A DNA stretch of 64,000 nucleotides from assembly GCA_049317265.1 (NCBI GenBank), contig JBMOIP010000003.1, forward strand, positions 105,837 to 169,836, in the 5' to 3' direction. Positions 23,707-33,689 of the stretch are shown in pieces. Below the pieces are notes generated by a model. That model was not told the origin of the DNA, made no database searches, and saw only the letters and a list, made by a program, of their open reading frames with translations. The DNA is from CAIVAT01 sp049317265. Lineage in GTDB: Bacteria; Bacteroidota; Bacteroidia; Bacteroidales; FEN-979. Each line of letters opens with the position of its first letter. The first letter of the stretch is position 1. The position numbers and the translations under genes are program-made.

Positions 23707-25653
23707 ATGACCAAAAAAGCCATCATCAGGCCTTCAAAAAAAACCTTTAACCCTGTCAATACCGGTTCTGACCTCCGGAACATTTTTTTTTGGCAAGCCG
23801 CAATCCTGGTGATAACCTTCATCGTTTTCATTCCCTCGCTAAAAAACCAGTTCATCACCTTCGACGATCACCAATATGTAGTTGAAAACCAGTTTATCAA
23901 AGGGTTAACGTCAGATAATCTCAAAGCCATTTTCACCACCGATGCCAACAACCTGGGAAATTATCATCCGGTAACTCTTATGTCGTATACACTAAACCAT
24001 GCGATTTCAGGACTTGAACCGACTTCCTACCACCTTATGAACATCCTGCTTCACCTGGTCAACACCCTGCTGGTTTTCCAGGTTATACTCCTCATTCTTG
24101 CCCGGGTGGCACCTGAACATAAACTGTTGTTAAGTTCCATGGCTGCGCTGTTATTTGGCATCCATCCCCTTCACGTTGAATCGGTTGCATGGGTTGCCGC
24201 CAGGAAAGATCTTTTATACACCTGTTTTTACCTTCTTTCGATCATATCGTACATCAGGTACCTCGACAAGAGATCGACCAAGAATTATCTCCTTTCACTT
24301 CTCTTTTTCCTATTGTCACTCCTTTCCAAGGGAATGGCGGTTACCCTGCCCCTCATTCTTGTCGCCGTTGACTACCTGTTCCGCAGGAAGCTGACCGACA
24401 AACGGGTTATTCTTGAAAAGATTCCCTTTTTCATGCTCTCCATTGGCTTCGGCGTTTTGGCCATTGTTGTCCAGCAGGCCCAGGGAGCGACGGAGATCAT
24501 CAGGTTTCAATTTACCGACAGGGTTGTGTTTGCGGCTTTCGGTCTTACGCAGTACCTGGTAAAAATGGTTTTTCCCTATGAACTGTGCGGTTACTATCCG
24601 TATCCTGACCTTGAGATCCCTGCGATTCCATGGACTTATTACCTGTCGCTCATTCCCGCGGTGGCGTTAATCGTGGTTTTGATTTACATGGTATTCGTCA
24701 GGGGCAACCGTACTGTTACCTTTGGCATCCTGTTTTTCCTCATCAATGTGATGTTTGTGCTGCAGCTTTTCCCTGTTGGCAGTGCGGTGATGGCCGACCG
24801 TTATACCTACTTAGCCTCGATCGGCCTGTTTTTTCTGCTGGCGGCAGGAGTGGGTTTGCTTCTCCGGAAGCTCCCCTCTTCCAGGACAGTCACCACCGGA
24901 GTTTTTTTATCATACGCTGCCGTTTTATCAATTATTTCGTATCAGAGATGTACTGTTTGGCATGACAGTTATAGTTTCTGGAGTGATGTGGCTGCAAAAT
25001 ATCCCGCATTTTATCCTGCCATCAACAACCTGGGCGATCTGAAGGAGAAGCAGGGTGAAACGCAGGAGGCCCTGAGGCTCTACAGCGCCAGCATTCTGGT
25101 AGGTAAAAAAAATCCTGACGCCTATTTTCACCGGGGAAGCATCTATGGCAAATCGGGTCATTTTCGTGAAGCCATCGCCGATTTTGACGAAGCGATCAGG
25201 TATTCACCCGGTTTTACGCAAGCTTTTGTCAACCGTGCCATTGCGAAGATCATGAACAACGATCGCATGGGTGCGCTGGCCGACCTTGACCTGGCAATCA
25301 GCAGGGGCGGTAACCAGGATGCCTATTTTAACCGCGGGGTTCTGAAGAACGAGCTGGCAGACTACCCCGGGGCTATTTCCGATATCAGGGAGGCGATCAA
25401 CCTCGACCCATCGTGTGGAAAGTGCTATTATTCCCTGGGGCTGGCAAATTACAACGCAAAATTTTACGATGAGGCGATCACGTCATTTTCCACTTGTATC
25501 AGCATGAATCCATCATCGGGGAACGCCTATTATTATCGTGGATTGGCCCGATATGAATCAGGTAATCCCGACAGTTGCTGCAGTGACCTGAAAAAAGCCT
25601 ATTCCTTAGGAATTAGTGAGGCAAAACCCATTATTGATCAACATTGCAGGTAG
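23707..25653 (+). CDS. TMTC-like polytopic glycosyltransferase-type membrane protein with C-terminal TPRs
   Basis: 648 residues. An N-terminal helix (about 30-45) is followed by FITFDDHQYVVENQFIKGL with a DD motif, then NYHPVTLMSYTLNHAISG and LFGIHPLHVESVAWVAARKDLLYTCFYLLS. These are the conserved loops of the TMTC / O-mannosyltransferase-like family (GT-C fold). About ten to eleven membrane helices occupy 30-430. TPRs follow from about 450 (LGDLKEKQGETQEALRLYSAS; AYFHRGSIYGKSGHFREAIADFDEAI; YYSLGLANYNAKFYDEAITSF). Protein O-mannosylation in Bacteroidota is known, but the sugar and target here are inference. A consensus promoter lies just upstream. Confidence 0.8.
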   Translation: MTKKAIIRPSKKTFNPVNTGSDLRNIFFWQAAILVITFIVFIPSLKNQFITFDDHQYVVENQFIKGLTSDNLKAIFTTDANNLGNYHPVTLMSYTLNHAISGLEPTSYHLMNILLHLVNTLLVFQVILLILARVAPEHKLLLSSMAALLFGIHPLHVESVAWVAARKDLLYTCFYLLSIISYIRYLDKRSTKNYLLSLLFFLLSLLSKGMAVTLPLILVAVDYLFRRKLTDKRVILEKIPFFMLSIGFGVLAIVVQQAQGATEIIRFQFTDRVVFAAFGLTQYLVKMVFPYELCGYYPYPDLEIPAIPWTYYLSLIPAVALIVVLIYMVFVRGNRTVTFGILFFLINVMFVLQLFPVGSAVMADRYTYLASIGLFFLLAAGVGLLLRKLPSSRTVTTGVFLSYAAVLSIISYQRCTVWHDSYSFWSDVAAKYPAFYPAINNLGDLKEKQGETQEALRLYSASILVGKKNPDAYFHRGSIYGKSGHFREAIADFDEAIRYSPGFTQAFVNRAIAKIMNNDRMGALADLDLAISRGGNQDAYFNRGVLKNELADYPGAISDIREAINLDPSCGKCYYSLGLANYNAKFYDEAITSFSTCISMNPSSGNAYYYRGLARYESGNPDSCCSDLKKAYSLGISEAKPIIDQHCR

Positions 25654-25994
25654 CAAACCCATCCCGGTTGCGAATTACCCTCGCCTCAGTAACAATGATT
25701 CACCTGCAAACCGGCAGACAATGTGTGAATTATACAAATAGTTGGTTAAATTATGTAAATAGTTTGCAAACAAACTGTTGTAATTTGCAACCAGCAATTT
25801 TCGTCTTAGCGGGGAATTATTGTACCATTTTTGAAGGGCTCTTCAGGTCGATTTTACCGGATTATGGTAATCAAATATAGTTTTACCTGATAACCATAAC
25901 AATTTCAGGCTTTTTCAATTATTATTCATATGAATTTCAGCTAATTGCAAAATAAAAAAAAACCTGTTGCCGTCTGTTCAATCTGTTTATTTCG
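25654..25994. other. non-coding region before the giant repeat protein gene
   Basis: About 340 bp, AT-rich. It contains words such as TTGGTTAAATTATGTAAATAG, but I see no open frame with coding character, no hairpin terminator with a T run, and no repeat of the classes found elsewhere in the window. It probably carries the upstream regulatory region for 26024. Confidence 0.5.
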
Positions 25995-26002
25995 TACCTT
26001 TG
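25995..26002 (+). promoter_or_regulatory. -7 box for the giant repeat protein gene
   Basis: TACCTTTG matches TAnnTTTG exactly and is followed by CATC. No TTTG at 19 nt; a TTG lies about 25 nt upstream. It indicates the real start codon is 26024, not an upstream in-frame codon at 25967. Confidence 0.5.
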
Positions 26003-26023
26003 CATCAAATAAACTATATTCCC

Positions 26024-29000
26024 ATGAAAATGAAAAAGATATTTACACTTGCTATCGTTTTGATTTTAAGTTGTATCACCTTTGAGCTTGTCGCTCAGGT
26101 TGGAATCAACAACAACAATCTCAATCCTGCAGCCAGCGCCATGCTTGATATCTCTTCTACAAACAAGGGCCTGCTGATTCCAAGGATGAGCTCCGAAAGT
26201 CGTAACATGATTCCATCTCCGGCTACGGGACTCTTGATTTACAATACCACTACCAACCTTTTCAACTATTTTAACGGGAGTTTCTGGTTTGAAATTGAAA
26301 CAACCTTTGTTTCTGCCACCACCGGGCCGAACAAACCCGGGGGAGGAGTTTCCATCTCAGCTTTACCGAACCAACTTGCCGACAGTTCAGCCATGCTGGA
26401 TGCAAGTGATCCGATCAGGGGGTTTTTACCTACCCGTACAACGCCCGGGGCGATTGCTTCACCAAACGACGGATTGATTATTTATGACATCTCTGCAAAT
26501 ATTCTGAAATATTATTTTGAAAACACCTGGTATCCCGTATGTGCAGTATCCACAGGGGCTGCCGCGGCAACCGGCACACAGAGTTCTGCAGGTGTGGCCA
26601 TTTCGACCACCGGAGCAGTTCCTCACCAATCAGCTATTTTAGACGTTATTTCACCCGATAAAGGCGTTTTAATCCCCAGGCTTACCTCCGCACAGCGCGA
26701 TCAGATTTTACCTGCAACCGGTCTGGCCATTTTCAACACCGATTCAAAATCCATTGAGTATTTTAACGGTTCAAGTTGGTTACAGCTGAATCTTGTGATC
26801 ACGGCAGGCATCAGCATTACCGCTGATTTCACCACCGTTTGTGCCGGAAGCACGGTCATGCTTTCCGCCTTCCCGGTCAATGGCGGAACTTCCCCCTCCT
26901 ACCAATGGAGGGTTAACGGAGTCCCTGTTACGGGAGCCACCAACCTGCAATATGTTTACGCACCTGTAAACAATGATCTTGTATCCTGTTTACTGACTTC
27001 CTCCTCTCCTTGTGCCACAGGCAATCCTGCTAAATCCAACGATATCACCCTTACGGTTAATCCTCTTTTACCTGTAAGCATCTCTATTTCACCCTCGGTG
27101 AACCCGGTATGTGCAGGATCGTCTGTTACATTTACCTCTACTGTTAGCAACGGTGGTACTTCCCCCGCCTATCAATGGAAAGCCAACGGTTCACCCATCT
27201 CCGGGGCAACCAATGCATCTTATACCTATGTGCCGGTTACCAGTCAAACCATTACCTGCGTTGTTACTTCCAATGCAGCCTGCAGCTCGGGAAACCCGGC
27301 AACTTCGAACTCTGTGCTGATAACCATCACGGCTAATCCGATTGCTGCGGTATCAATTTCCCCATCAGCAAACCCGGTCTGCGCCGGGACATCAGTTACC
27401 TTTACTGCCACCGTAATTTCGGGAGGCGGCACGACGCCTTCGTTCCAATGGAAAGTAAATGGTGTCAACGCGGGAACAAACAGCATTATTTATAGTTACG
27501 TTCCGGCAAACAACGATCTTGTTACCTGTATCATGACATCCAGCAGGGTTTGTGTTACAGGGAGCCCTGCAACATCCAACGTGGTTACCATGACAGTTCA
27601 TCCGATCCCTTCGGTCAACCCCGTTGGGAACGAAGTATATTGCAACGGAACCTCCACTTCAGTTGTTACATTCAGCAGCCCTGTGGCAAACACAACCTTT
27701 GCCTGGGCCAACAATACCCCTTCGATCGGACTTGCAGCAAGCGGAACAGGAAACCTCCCGGCATTTACTGCCATTAACACGGGTATCGCTCCTGTAGTTG
27801 CAACCATCACGGTTACACCCACCTCCAATGGATGCGTTGGCGCCCCATTGTCGTTTACCATCACGGTAAATCCGACCCCGGTTGTCAACCCACAGGGTAA
27901 TGCAGTTTATTGCAATGGCGCCAGTACTTCTGCGGTTACATTTGGCGGCCCGGTTTCAGGCACTACCTATACCTGGACCAACAGCGCCCCGTCGATCGGC
28001 CTTGGAGCAAACGGAACGGGAAATATTTCATCTTTCACCGCCACCAATACCGGTACTTCACCCGTTATTGCGACTATCATTGTTACACCATCTGCGAATG
28101 GCTGCCCGGGATTACCTGTATCATTTACCATCACAGTCAATCCTACTCCTTCAGTCAACCCGGTGAACAACGCAGTTTATTGCAATGGCGCCACTACCAC
28201 TGTTGTGAACTTCGGAGGCCCGGTTGCCGGAACAACCTTTGCATGGGTTAACAACACACCATCGATCGGACTGGCAGCTAACGGAACCGGGAATATTCCA
28301 TCATTTACGGCCACCAACACAGGAACATCCCCGGTAATTGCCACGATCACAGTAACTCCTTCGGCAAACGGATGCACCGGTACACCTGTGTCCTTCAGCA
28401 TCACAGTAAACCCGACCCCGGCAGTGAACCTTGTCTCGGATAAGACCTATTGCAACGGTACCACCACCACGGTAATCGCATTTTTCAGCCCAGTAGCCGG
28501 AACAACATTTTCCTGGGTCAACAGCACACCATCTATTGGCCTGGCTGCAAACGGAACCGGGAATATCCCTTCCTACACTGCCACCAACACGGGAACAACA
28601 CCGGTTATTGCAACCGTCGTAGTTACACCTTCGGCAAATGGTTGCGCCGGAACACCTTTATCTTTTAACATCACAGTTTACCCGACCACCACCATAAACC
28701 CAGTGAATAATGCCGTGTACTGCAACGGTGCCGCTGCTGCAGCTGTGACATTTGGAAGCCCGGTAGCCGGGACAACCTTTACATGGGTTAACAATACACC
28801 CTCCATCGGCCTGGGTGCAAACGGAACCGGAAATATTCCTTCATTTACAGCAACAAACCTGGGAATAGCCCCGGTAGTTGCCACCATCACCGTGACCCCT
28901 TCGGCAAACGGATGTACCGGAACACCATTATCTTTTACCATCACAGTCAACCCGACCGCAACAGTGAACCTGGTTTCCGATAAAACCTATTGCAACGGGA

Positions 29001-32000
29001 CCACCACCACGATCATCACCCTTGGCAGCCCGGTTGCCGGAACGACCTTTACCTGGGTTAACAACACACCATCCATTGGCCTGGCGGCAAACGGAACCGG
29101 GAATATTCCTTCCTATACCGCCACCAACGCAGGAACAACACCTGAAATTGCAACCATTACCATTACTCCTTCTGCCAATGGCTGTACAGGAACACCATCG
29201 TCCTTTACCATTACCGTAAACCCCACCACCACTGTGAACACATTGTTGAGCGAGGTTTATTGCAACGGAGTCTCCGCATCGGCCATTACGTTTAGCAGTC
29301 CTGTCGCAGGTACAACCTACGCCTGGGTAAATACGACTCCATCGATCGGACTGGCGGCAAACGGAACGGGAAATATCTCTTCCTTCACCGCCACCAACAC
29401 AGGAACAACACCTGTTGTTGCAACCATCACGGTTACTCCTTCTGCAAACGGCTGTGTCGGAACCCCATCATCGTTCACCATTACAGTTAACCCTACACCA
29501 ACAGTTAACCCGATCGCCGATGCATCCTATTGCAACGGAACAACAACATTGGCAATAACAGTCGGAAGCCCTGTAGCTGGTACAACATTCACCTGGGTCA
29601 ACAACACACCATCCATCGGGCTGGCTGCAAACGGAACAGGAAACATTCCATCATTTTCAGCCACCAATAGCGGAGTAGCGCCGGTTGTTGCCACCATCAC
29701 GGTTACCCCTGCAGCGAATGGCTGTACAGGAATTCCCTCCACTTTCACCATCACGGTTAACCCAACAGCAACAGTCAATCTGATCAGCGACAAAGTATAT
29801 TGCGATGGAGCGACCTCCTCTGTTGTCACCCCGGGCAGCCCGGTGGCCGGCACATCATTTACCTGGGTCAACAATACACCATCCATTGGACTGGCTTCAA
29901 GCGGCTCGGGGAATATCCCTTCCTTTACTGCCACCAATGCAGGCACTGAACCGGTTATTGCCACCGTTACCATTACCCCTTCTGCAAACGGATGCGTTGG
30001 CATACCATCATCCTTTACCATTACCGTAAACCCGACTTCAACAGTTAACCAGATTGCCAATGCATCCTATTGCAATGGAGGCGCCACTGCCTCGGTAACC
30101 CCTGGCAGCCCTGTGGCAGGCAGTACCTATACCTGGACCAACAACACACCATCCATCGGACTGGCTGCAAACGGAACCGGGAACATCCCCTCCTTTACTG
30201 CCACCAATGCGGGAACGGCTCCTGTTGTTGCTTCCATTACGGTTACACCTGCGGCAAACGGATGTGTTGGAACACCATTAACCTTTACCATCACCGTATT
30301 TCCGACTACTGTTGTCGACCTGGTCAGCAATAAAGTTTACTGCAATGAAGCCACAACCTCTGCCATCACACTTGGCAGCCCTGTGGCAGGCACCTCTTTT
30401 GCATGGGTCAACGATACCCCATCCATCGGTCTTCCTGCAACAGGAAACGGGAACATCCCCTCTTTCACTGCCACCAATACGGGAACATCCCCGGTAGTGG
30501 GCACCATCACGGTTACACCTACCGCTAACGGTTGTGTTGGAACACCATCCTCGTTTACCTTCACCATTAACCCCACCTCCACGGTCAACCCGGTTAACAA
30601 CATGGCCTATTGCGATGGAACTGGCACTTCGAGTGTGACCTTCTCCAGCCCGGTTTCCGGAACTGCTTTTGCATGGGTTAATAATACGCCATCCATCGGG
30701 CTTGCCGCAAATGGAACCGGGAACATTCCTTCGTTCACAGCGACCAACACCGGAACGACCACTGTTATCGCAACGATTACAGTTACTCCCACTGCCAATG
30801 GTTGTACTGGACTACCACTTACATTTACCATTACGGTATATCCTACCACCCTGGTAAATACGGTACCCAATTCAGCATATTGTAACGGAACCGGCAGCCT
30901 CGCGGTCATCTTAGGAAGTCCGGTGGCAGGGACTACTTTTACATGGGTTAACGACACACCATCCATCGGGCTTGCTGCAAGCGGAGCAGGGAACATTCCT
31001 TCCTTTACTGCCACAAACAGCGGAACCTCCACGGTGAGTGCCACCATCACAGTAACCCCGACAGCCAATGGATGTACTGGTACTCCTTTGTCATTTGTCA
31101 TCGCCGTATATCCAACCACAACCGTTAACCTTTTAAGTAATTCAGTATATTGCAATGGAACCGTGACTTCTGCCACGACCCTTGGCAGCCTGGTTGCCGG
31201 CACTACCTTTGCCTGGGTTAACGACACCCCATCCATCGGTCTTGCTGCAAATGGTACCGGGAACATTCCTTCATTCACAGCTACCAATACAGGTACTTCA
31301 CCTATCGTGGCTACCATCACGATTACGCCAACCGCAAATGGATGTACCGGAATATCTTCCATGTTTACCATTACGGTCAACCCTACACCTGTTGTCAACC
31401 AGGTTTCCAATGTGACCTATTGCAACGGCACCAGCACCTCTGCCATCAACCTTGGCAGTCCTGTTGCAGGAACTACTTATACCTGGGTCAACAATACCCC
31501 ATCCATCGGGCTTTCCGCAAACGGAACAGGAAACATTCCTTCATTCACCGCTACCAACACTGTAACTGCGCCGGTGGTTGCCACCATCACAGTCACCCCA
31601 ACCGCTAACGGATGCACAGGAGTGCCTTCTTCCTTTACCATCACCGTTTATCCAACAGCGACAGTTTCCCCTATAAGTAACGAGGTTTACTGTAACGGAG
31701 CAGTAACTTCTGTTGTCTCAATCGGCAGCCCCGTAACCGGTACAACCTTTACCTGGGTTAACAACACACCATCTATCGGATTGTCTGCAAACGGATCTGG
31801 CAATATTCCATCCTTTACAGCCACGAACACCAATTCAGCGCCTGTTATTGCGACCATCACCATTACTCCTTCGGCAAACGGATGCGTTGGCACCCCATTA
31901 TCCTTTACCATTACTGTAAATCCAACCCCGACCGTAAACCAGGTGAACAATGCCGTTTATTGCAACGGGGCGAACACCACTACAGTAAACTTTGGCAGTC

Positions 32001-33625
32001 CTGTTGCTGGTACTACCTATGCATGGGATAACAATACCCCGTCAATTGGCCTGGCAGCAAACGGAACCGGTAATCTTGCATCGTTTACAGCAACAAATAC
32101 TGGATTAACTCCGGTTATTGCGACCATCACTGTTACACCAAGCGCAAATGGATGCGTTGGCCCGCCTTCGTCGTTTACCATCACGGTGAACCCAACCTCT
32201 ACGGTCAACACATTAAGCAATGCCGTTTATTGTAACGGAGCCACCACAACGGCTGTCACCTTTGGCAGCCCGGTTGCAGGCACCACTTATACATGGTCAA
32301 ACAGCAACACGGCCATTGGGCTAGCAGCCAGTGGAGCAGGTAATATCGCTTCATTTACGGCAACCAATACCGGCACGGTGCAAATTGTTGCGACCATCAC
32401 GGTTACACCTGCTGCAAACGGATGTACAGGAACTCCTTCCTCTTTCACCATCACGGTAAATCCATCGTTACCTGTCAGCATTACCATTACACCATCTGCC
32501 AATAATGTTTGTGCAGGAACATCCGTCACGTTCTCTTCCTCTGTTATAAATGGTGGCACACCACCTGCATATCAATGGAAGCTGAATGGCAACGTTATCA
32601 CGGGAGCAACAAATGCCACCTATGCTTACGTTCCGCTGAATGCACAGGCGATTACCTGCGTGCTTACTTCAAATGCCACATGTGCCACAGGAAGCCCGGC
32701 GACTTCAAATAGCGTGACGATGACCGTGGTGCCACTGGTGCCTGTTGTCTCCTCTATCGTTGCTTCGCAATACGCCATGATGCCGGGGACTTCGGTTACC
32801 TTTACCGCTTCTGTTGTAAACGGTGGTTCAGGCCCTGTTTATCAATGGAAAGTAAACGGACTTGTAGTCGGAACCAACAGCCCGACATATACCTACACCC
32901 CGTTAAACAATGATAAGGTAACGTGTGTCATCACTTCCAACAGTACGATCTATTGCCTTTCCAACAACCCTGCCACCTCCAACAGGCTGGCCATGGTTGT
33001 GTACACAGCAGGAACGGCATGTTCAGGCACACCGACTGTTTCTTATGGCGGTTTGACCTATAATACTGTTCAGATCGGAACCCAGTGCTGGCTGCGTGAG
33101 AATATCAATATCGGATCCTTCATTCCCAAAACTACGACCCAAACCAACAACGCCATTGTTGAGAAGTATTGCTACAACGACTCAACCATCAATTGCGACA
33201 TTTACGGGGGATTGTACCAATGGAATGAGATGATGCAGTATGTCACAACTCCTGGAACGCAGGGGGTTTGCCCGTCTGGCTGGCATGTACCCACAGAGGC
33301 TGAATTTGTCACTCTGGCAAATTTTGCAGGAGGTGCAACTGTTGCAGGAGGTAAACTGAAAGAGGCCGGCACAAGCCATTTCAGGTCACCAAATACCGGC
33401 GCCACCAATGAATATGGCTTTACTGCGTTGCCCACCGGATACAGCTACTCTAATGGCACCCCATTCTTCAGTAACATTTACACGACAGGCTACTTCCATA
33501 CATCAACTGATTATGCTCTGCCCAACGGACCTGTATTCCGCAGTGTATCATTATCCGTTGCCTCACTCGGCAGTTACTATAACTTAAAATCCACCGGGAA
33601 TCCGGTGCGCTGCCTGAAGAATTAG
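26024..33625 (+). CDS. 2,533-residue exported repeat protein (18 x 90-residue Ig-like repeats, FISUMP C-terminus)
   Basis: Start at ATG 26024 (MKMKKIFTLAIVLILS), signal peptide to about 24. Residues 25-260 hold three copies of a short module (MLDISSTNKGLLIPRMSS...GLLIYNTTTNLFNYFNGSFW) often found at the N-terminus of Bacteroidota surface proteins. Three Ig-like domains follow (YQWRVNGVPVTGATN; YQWKANGSPISGATN; FQWKVNGVNAGTNS). Then come 18 repeats of 90 residues (527-2146), each with a VYCNG core, GSPVAGTTFxWVNNTPSIGL, GTGNIPSFTATN and ITVTPSANGCTG. Two more Ig-like units follow. The C-terminal FISUMP-like domain (GTQCWLRENIN; GLYQWNEMMQY; CPSGWHVPTEAEF) ends the protein. There is no T9SS sorting domain. 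It may be anchored otherwise; adhesin or structural role is inference. Confidence 0.88.
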   Translation: MKMKKIFTLAIVLILSCITFELVAQVGINNNNLNPAASAMLDISSTNKGLLIPRMSSESRNMIPSPATGLLIYNTTTNLFNYFNGSFWFEIETTFVSATTGPNKPGGGVSISALPNQLADSSAMLDASDPIRGFLPTRTTPGAIASPNDGLIIYDISANILKYYFENTWYPVCAVSTGAAAATGTQSSAGVAISTTGAVPHQSAILDVISPDKGVLIPRLTSAQRDQILPATGLAIFNTDSKSIEYFNGSSWLQLNLVITAGISITADFTTVCAGSTVMLSAFPVNGGTSPSYQWRVNGVPVTGATNLQYVYAPVNNDLVSCLLTSSSPCATGNPAKSNDITLTVNPLLPVSISISPSVNPVCAGSSVTFTSTVSNGGTSPAYQWKANGSPISGATNASYTYVPVTSQTITCVVTSNAACSSGNPATSNSVLITITANPIAAVSISPSANPVCAGTSVTFTATVISGGGTTPSFQWKVNGVNAGTNSIIYSYVPANNDLVTCIMTSSRVCVTGSPATSNVVTMTVHPIPSVNPVGNEVYCNGTSTSVVTFSSPVANTTFAWANNTPSIGLAASGTGNLPAFTAINTGIAPVVATITVTPTSNGCVGAPLSFTITVNPTPVVNPQGNAVYCNGASTSAVTFGGPVSGTTYTWTNSAPSIGLGANGTGNISSFTATNTGTSPVIATIIVTPSANGCPGLPVSFTITVNPTPSVNPVNNAVYCNGATTTVVNFGGPVAGTTFAWVNNTPSIGLAANGTGNIPSFTATNTGTSPVIATITVTPSANGCTGTPVSFSITVNPTPAVNLVSDKTYCNGTTTTVIAFFSPVAGTTFSWVNSTPSIGLAANGTGNIPSYTATNTGTTPVIATVVVTPSANGCAGTPLSFNITVYPTTTINPVNNAVYCNGAAAAAVTFGSPVAGTTFTWVNNTPSIGLGANGTGNIPSFTATNLGIAPVVATITVTPSANGCTGTPLSFTITVNPTATVNLVSDKTYCNGTTTTIITLGSPVAGTTFTWVNNTPSIGLAANGTGNIPSYTATNAGTTPEIATITITPSANGCTGTPSSFTITVNPTTTVNTLLSEVYCNGVSASAITFSSPVAGTTYAWVNTTPSIGLAANGTGNISSFTATNTGTTPVVATITVTPSANGCVGTPSSFTITVNPTPTVNPIADASYCNGTTTLAITVGSPVAGTTFTWVNNTPSIGLAANGTGNIPSFSATNSGVAPVVATITVTPAANGCTGIPSTFTITVNPTATVNLISDKVYCDGATSSVVTPGSPVAGTSFTWVNNTPSIGLASSGSGNIPSFTATNAGTEPVIATVTITPSANGCVGIPSSFTITVNPTSTVNQIANASYCNGGATASVTPGSPVAGSTYTWTNNTPSIGLAANGTGNIPSFTATNAGTAPVVASITVTPAANGCVGTPLTFTITVFPTTVVDLVSNKVYCNEATTSAITLGSPVAGTSFAWVNDTPSIGLPATGNGNIPSFTATNTGTSPVVGTITVTPTANGCVGTPSSFTFTINPTSTVNPVNNMAYCDGTGTSSVTFSSPVSGTAFAWVNNTPSIGLAANGTGNIPSFTATNTGTTTVIATITVTPTANGCTGLPLTFTITVYPTTLVNTVPNSAYCNGTGSLAVILGSPVAGTTFTWVNDTPSIGLAASGAGNIPSFTATNSGTSTVSATITVTPTANGCTGTPLSFVIAVYPTTTVNLLSNSVYCNGTVTSATTLGSLVAGTTFAWVNDTPSIGLAANGTGNIPSFTATNTGTSPIVATITITPTANGCTGISSMFTITVNPTPVVNQVSNVTYCNGTSTSAINLGSPVAGTTYTWVNNTPSIGLSANGTGNIPSFTATNTVTAPVVATITVTPTANGCTGVPSSFTITVYPTATVSPISNEVYCNGAVTSVVSIGSPVTGTTFTWVNNTPSIGLSANGSGNIPSFTATNTNSAPVIATITITPSANGCVGTPLSFTITVNPTPTVNQVNNAVYCNGANTTTVNFGSPVAGTTYAWDNNTPSIGLAANGTGNLASFTATNTGLTPVIATITVTPSANGCVGPPSSFTITVNPTSTVNTLSNAVYCNGATTTAVTFGSPVAGTTYTWSNSNTAIGLAASGAGNIASFTATNTGTVQIVATITVTPAANGCTGTPSSFTITVNPSLPVSITITPSANNVCAGTSVTFSSSVINGGTPPAYQWKLNGNVITGATNATYAYVPLNAQAITCVLTSNATCATGSPATSNSVTMTVVPLVPVVSSIVASQYAMMPGTSVTFTASVVNGGSGPVYQWKVNGLVVGTNSPTYTYTPLNNDKVTCVITSNSTIYCLSNNPATSNRLAMVVYTAGTACSGTPTVSYGGLTYNTVQIGTQCWLRENINIGSFIPKTTTQTNNAIVEKYCYNDSTINCDIYGGLYQWNEMMQYVTTPGTQGVCPSGWHVPTEAEFVTLANFAGGATVAGGKLKEAGTSHFRSPNTGATNEYGFTALPTGYSYSNGTPFFSNIYTTGYFHTSTDYALPNGPVFRSVSLSVASLGSYYNLKSTGNPVRCLKN
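27602..32461 (+). repeat. coding tandem array, 18 units of exactly 270 bp
   Basis: The word TG(C/T)(A/G)A(C/T)G(G/A) of the YCNG codons falls at 27641, 27911, 28181 and so on to 32231, every 270 bp with no exception over 18 units (4,860 bp in all). Individual units differ at many third positions, and also in the residues after YCNG, so the array is not a recent expansion by slippage. No indel separates units. Confidence 0.9.
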
Positions 33626-33647
33626 TCTTCCGATCAGTAAAAGGCTG

Positions 33648-33689
33648 CAACCCCGCAAGTAAACCTAACGTTTCTTGCGGGGTTGTTTT
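33648..33689. terminator. intrinsic terminator between convergent genes
   Basis: The 12-bp arms CAACCCCGCAAG (33648-33659) and CTTGCGGGGTTG (33674-33685) with a 14-nt loop and TTTTATTTT after. It terminates the giant repeat gene and abuts the stop codon of the small-subunit gene (33688). Confidence 0.85.

Noticed and set aside
25654..26023. Small RNA or riboswitch upstream of the giant repeat gene
   Set aside because: Only AT-rich sequence with a -7 box; no conserved fold or terminator-like hairpin seen.
27602..32461. Open frames of 60-180 codons on the minus strand across the 270-bp array and within the giant genes
   Set aside because: They recur with the repeat period and are shadows of the coding array; none has a credible start, promoter or family match.
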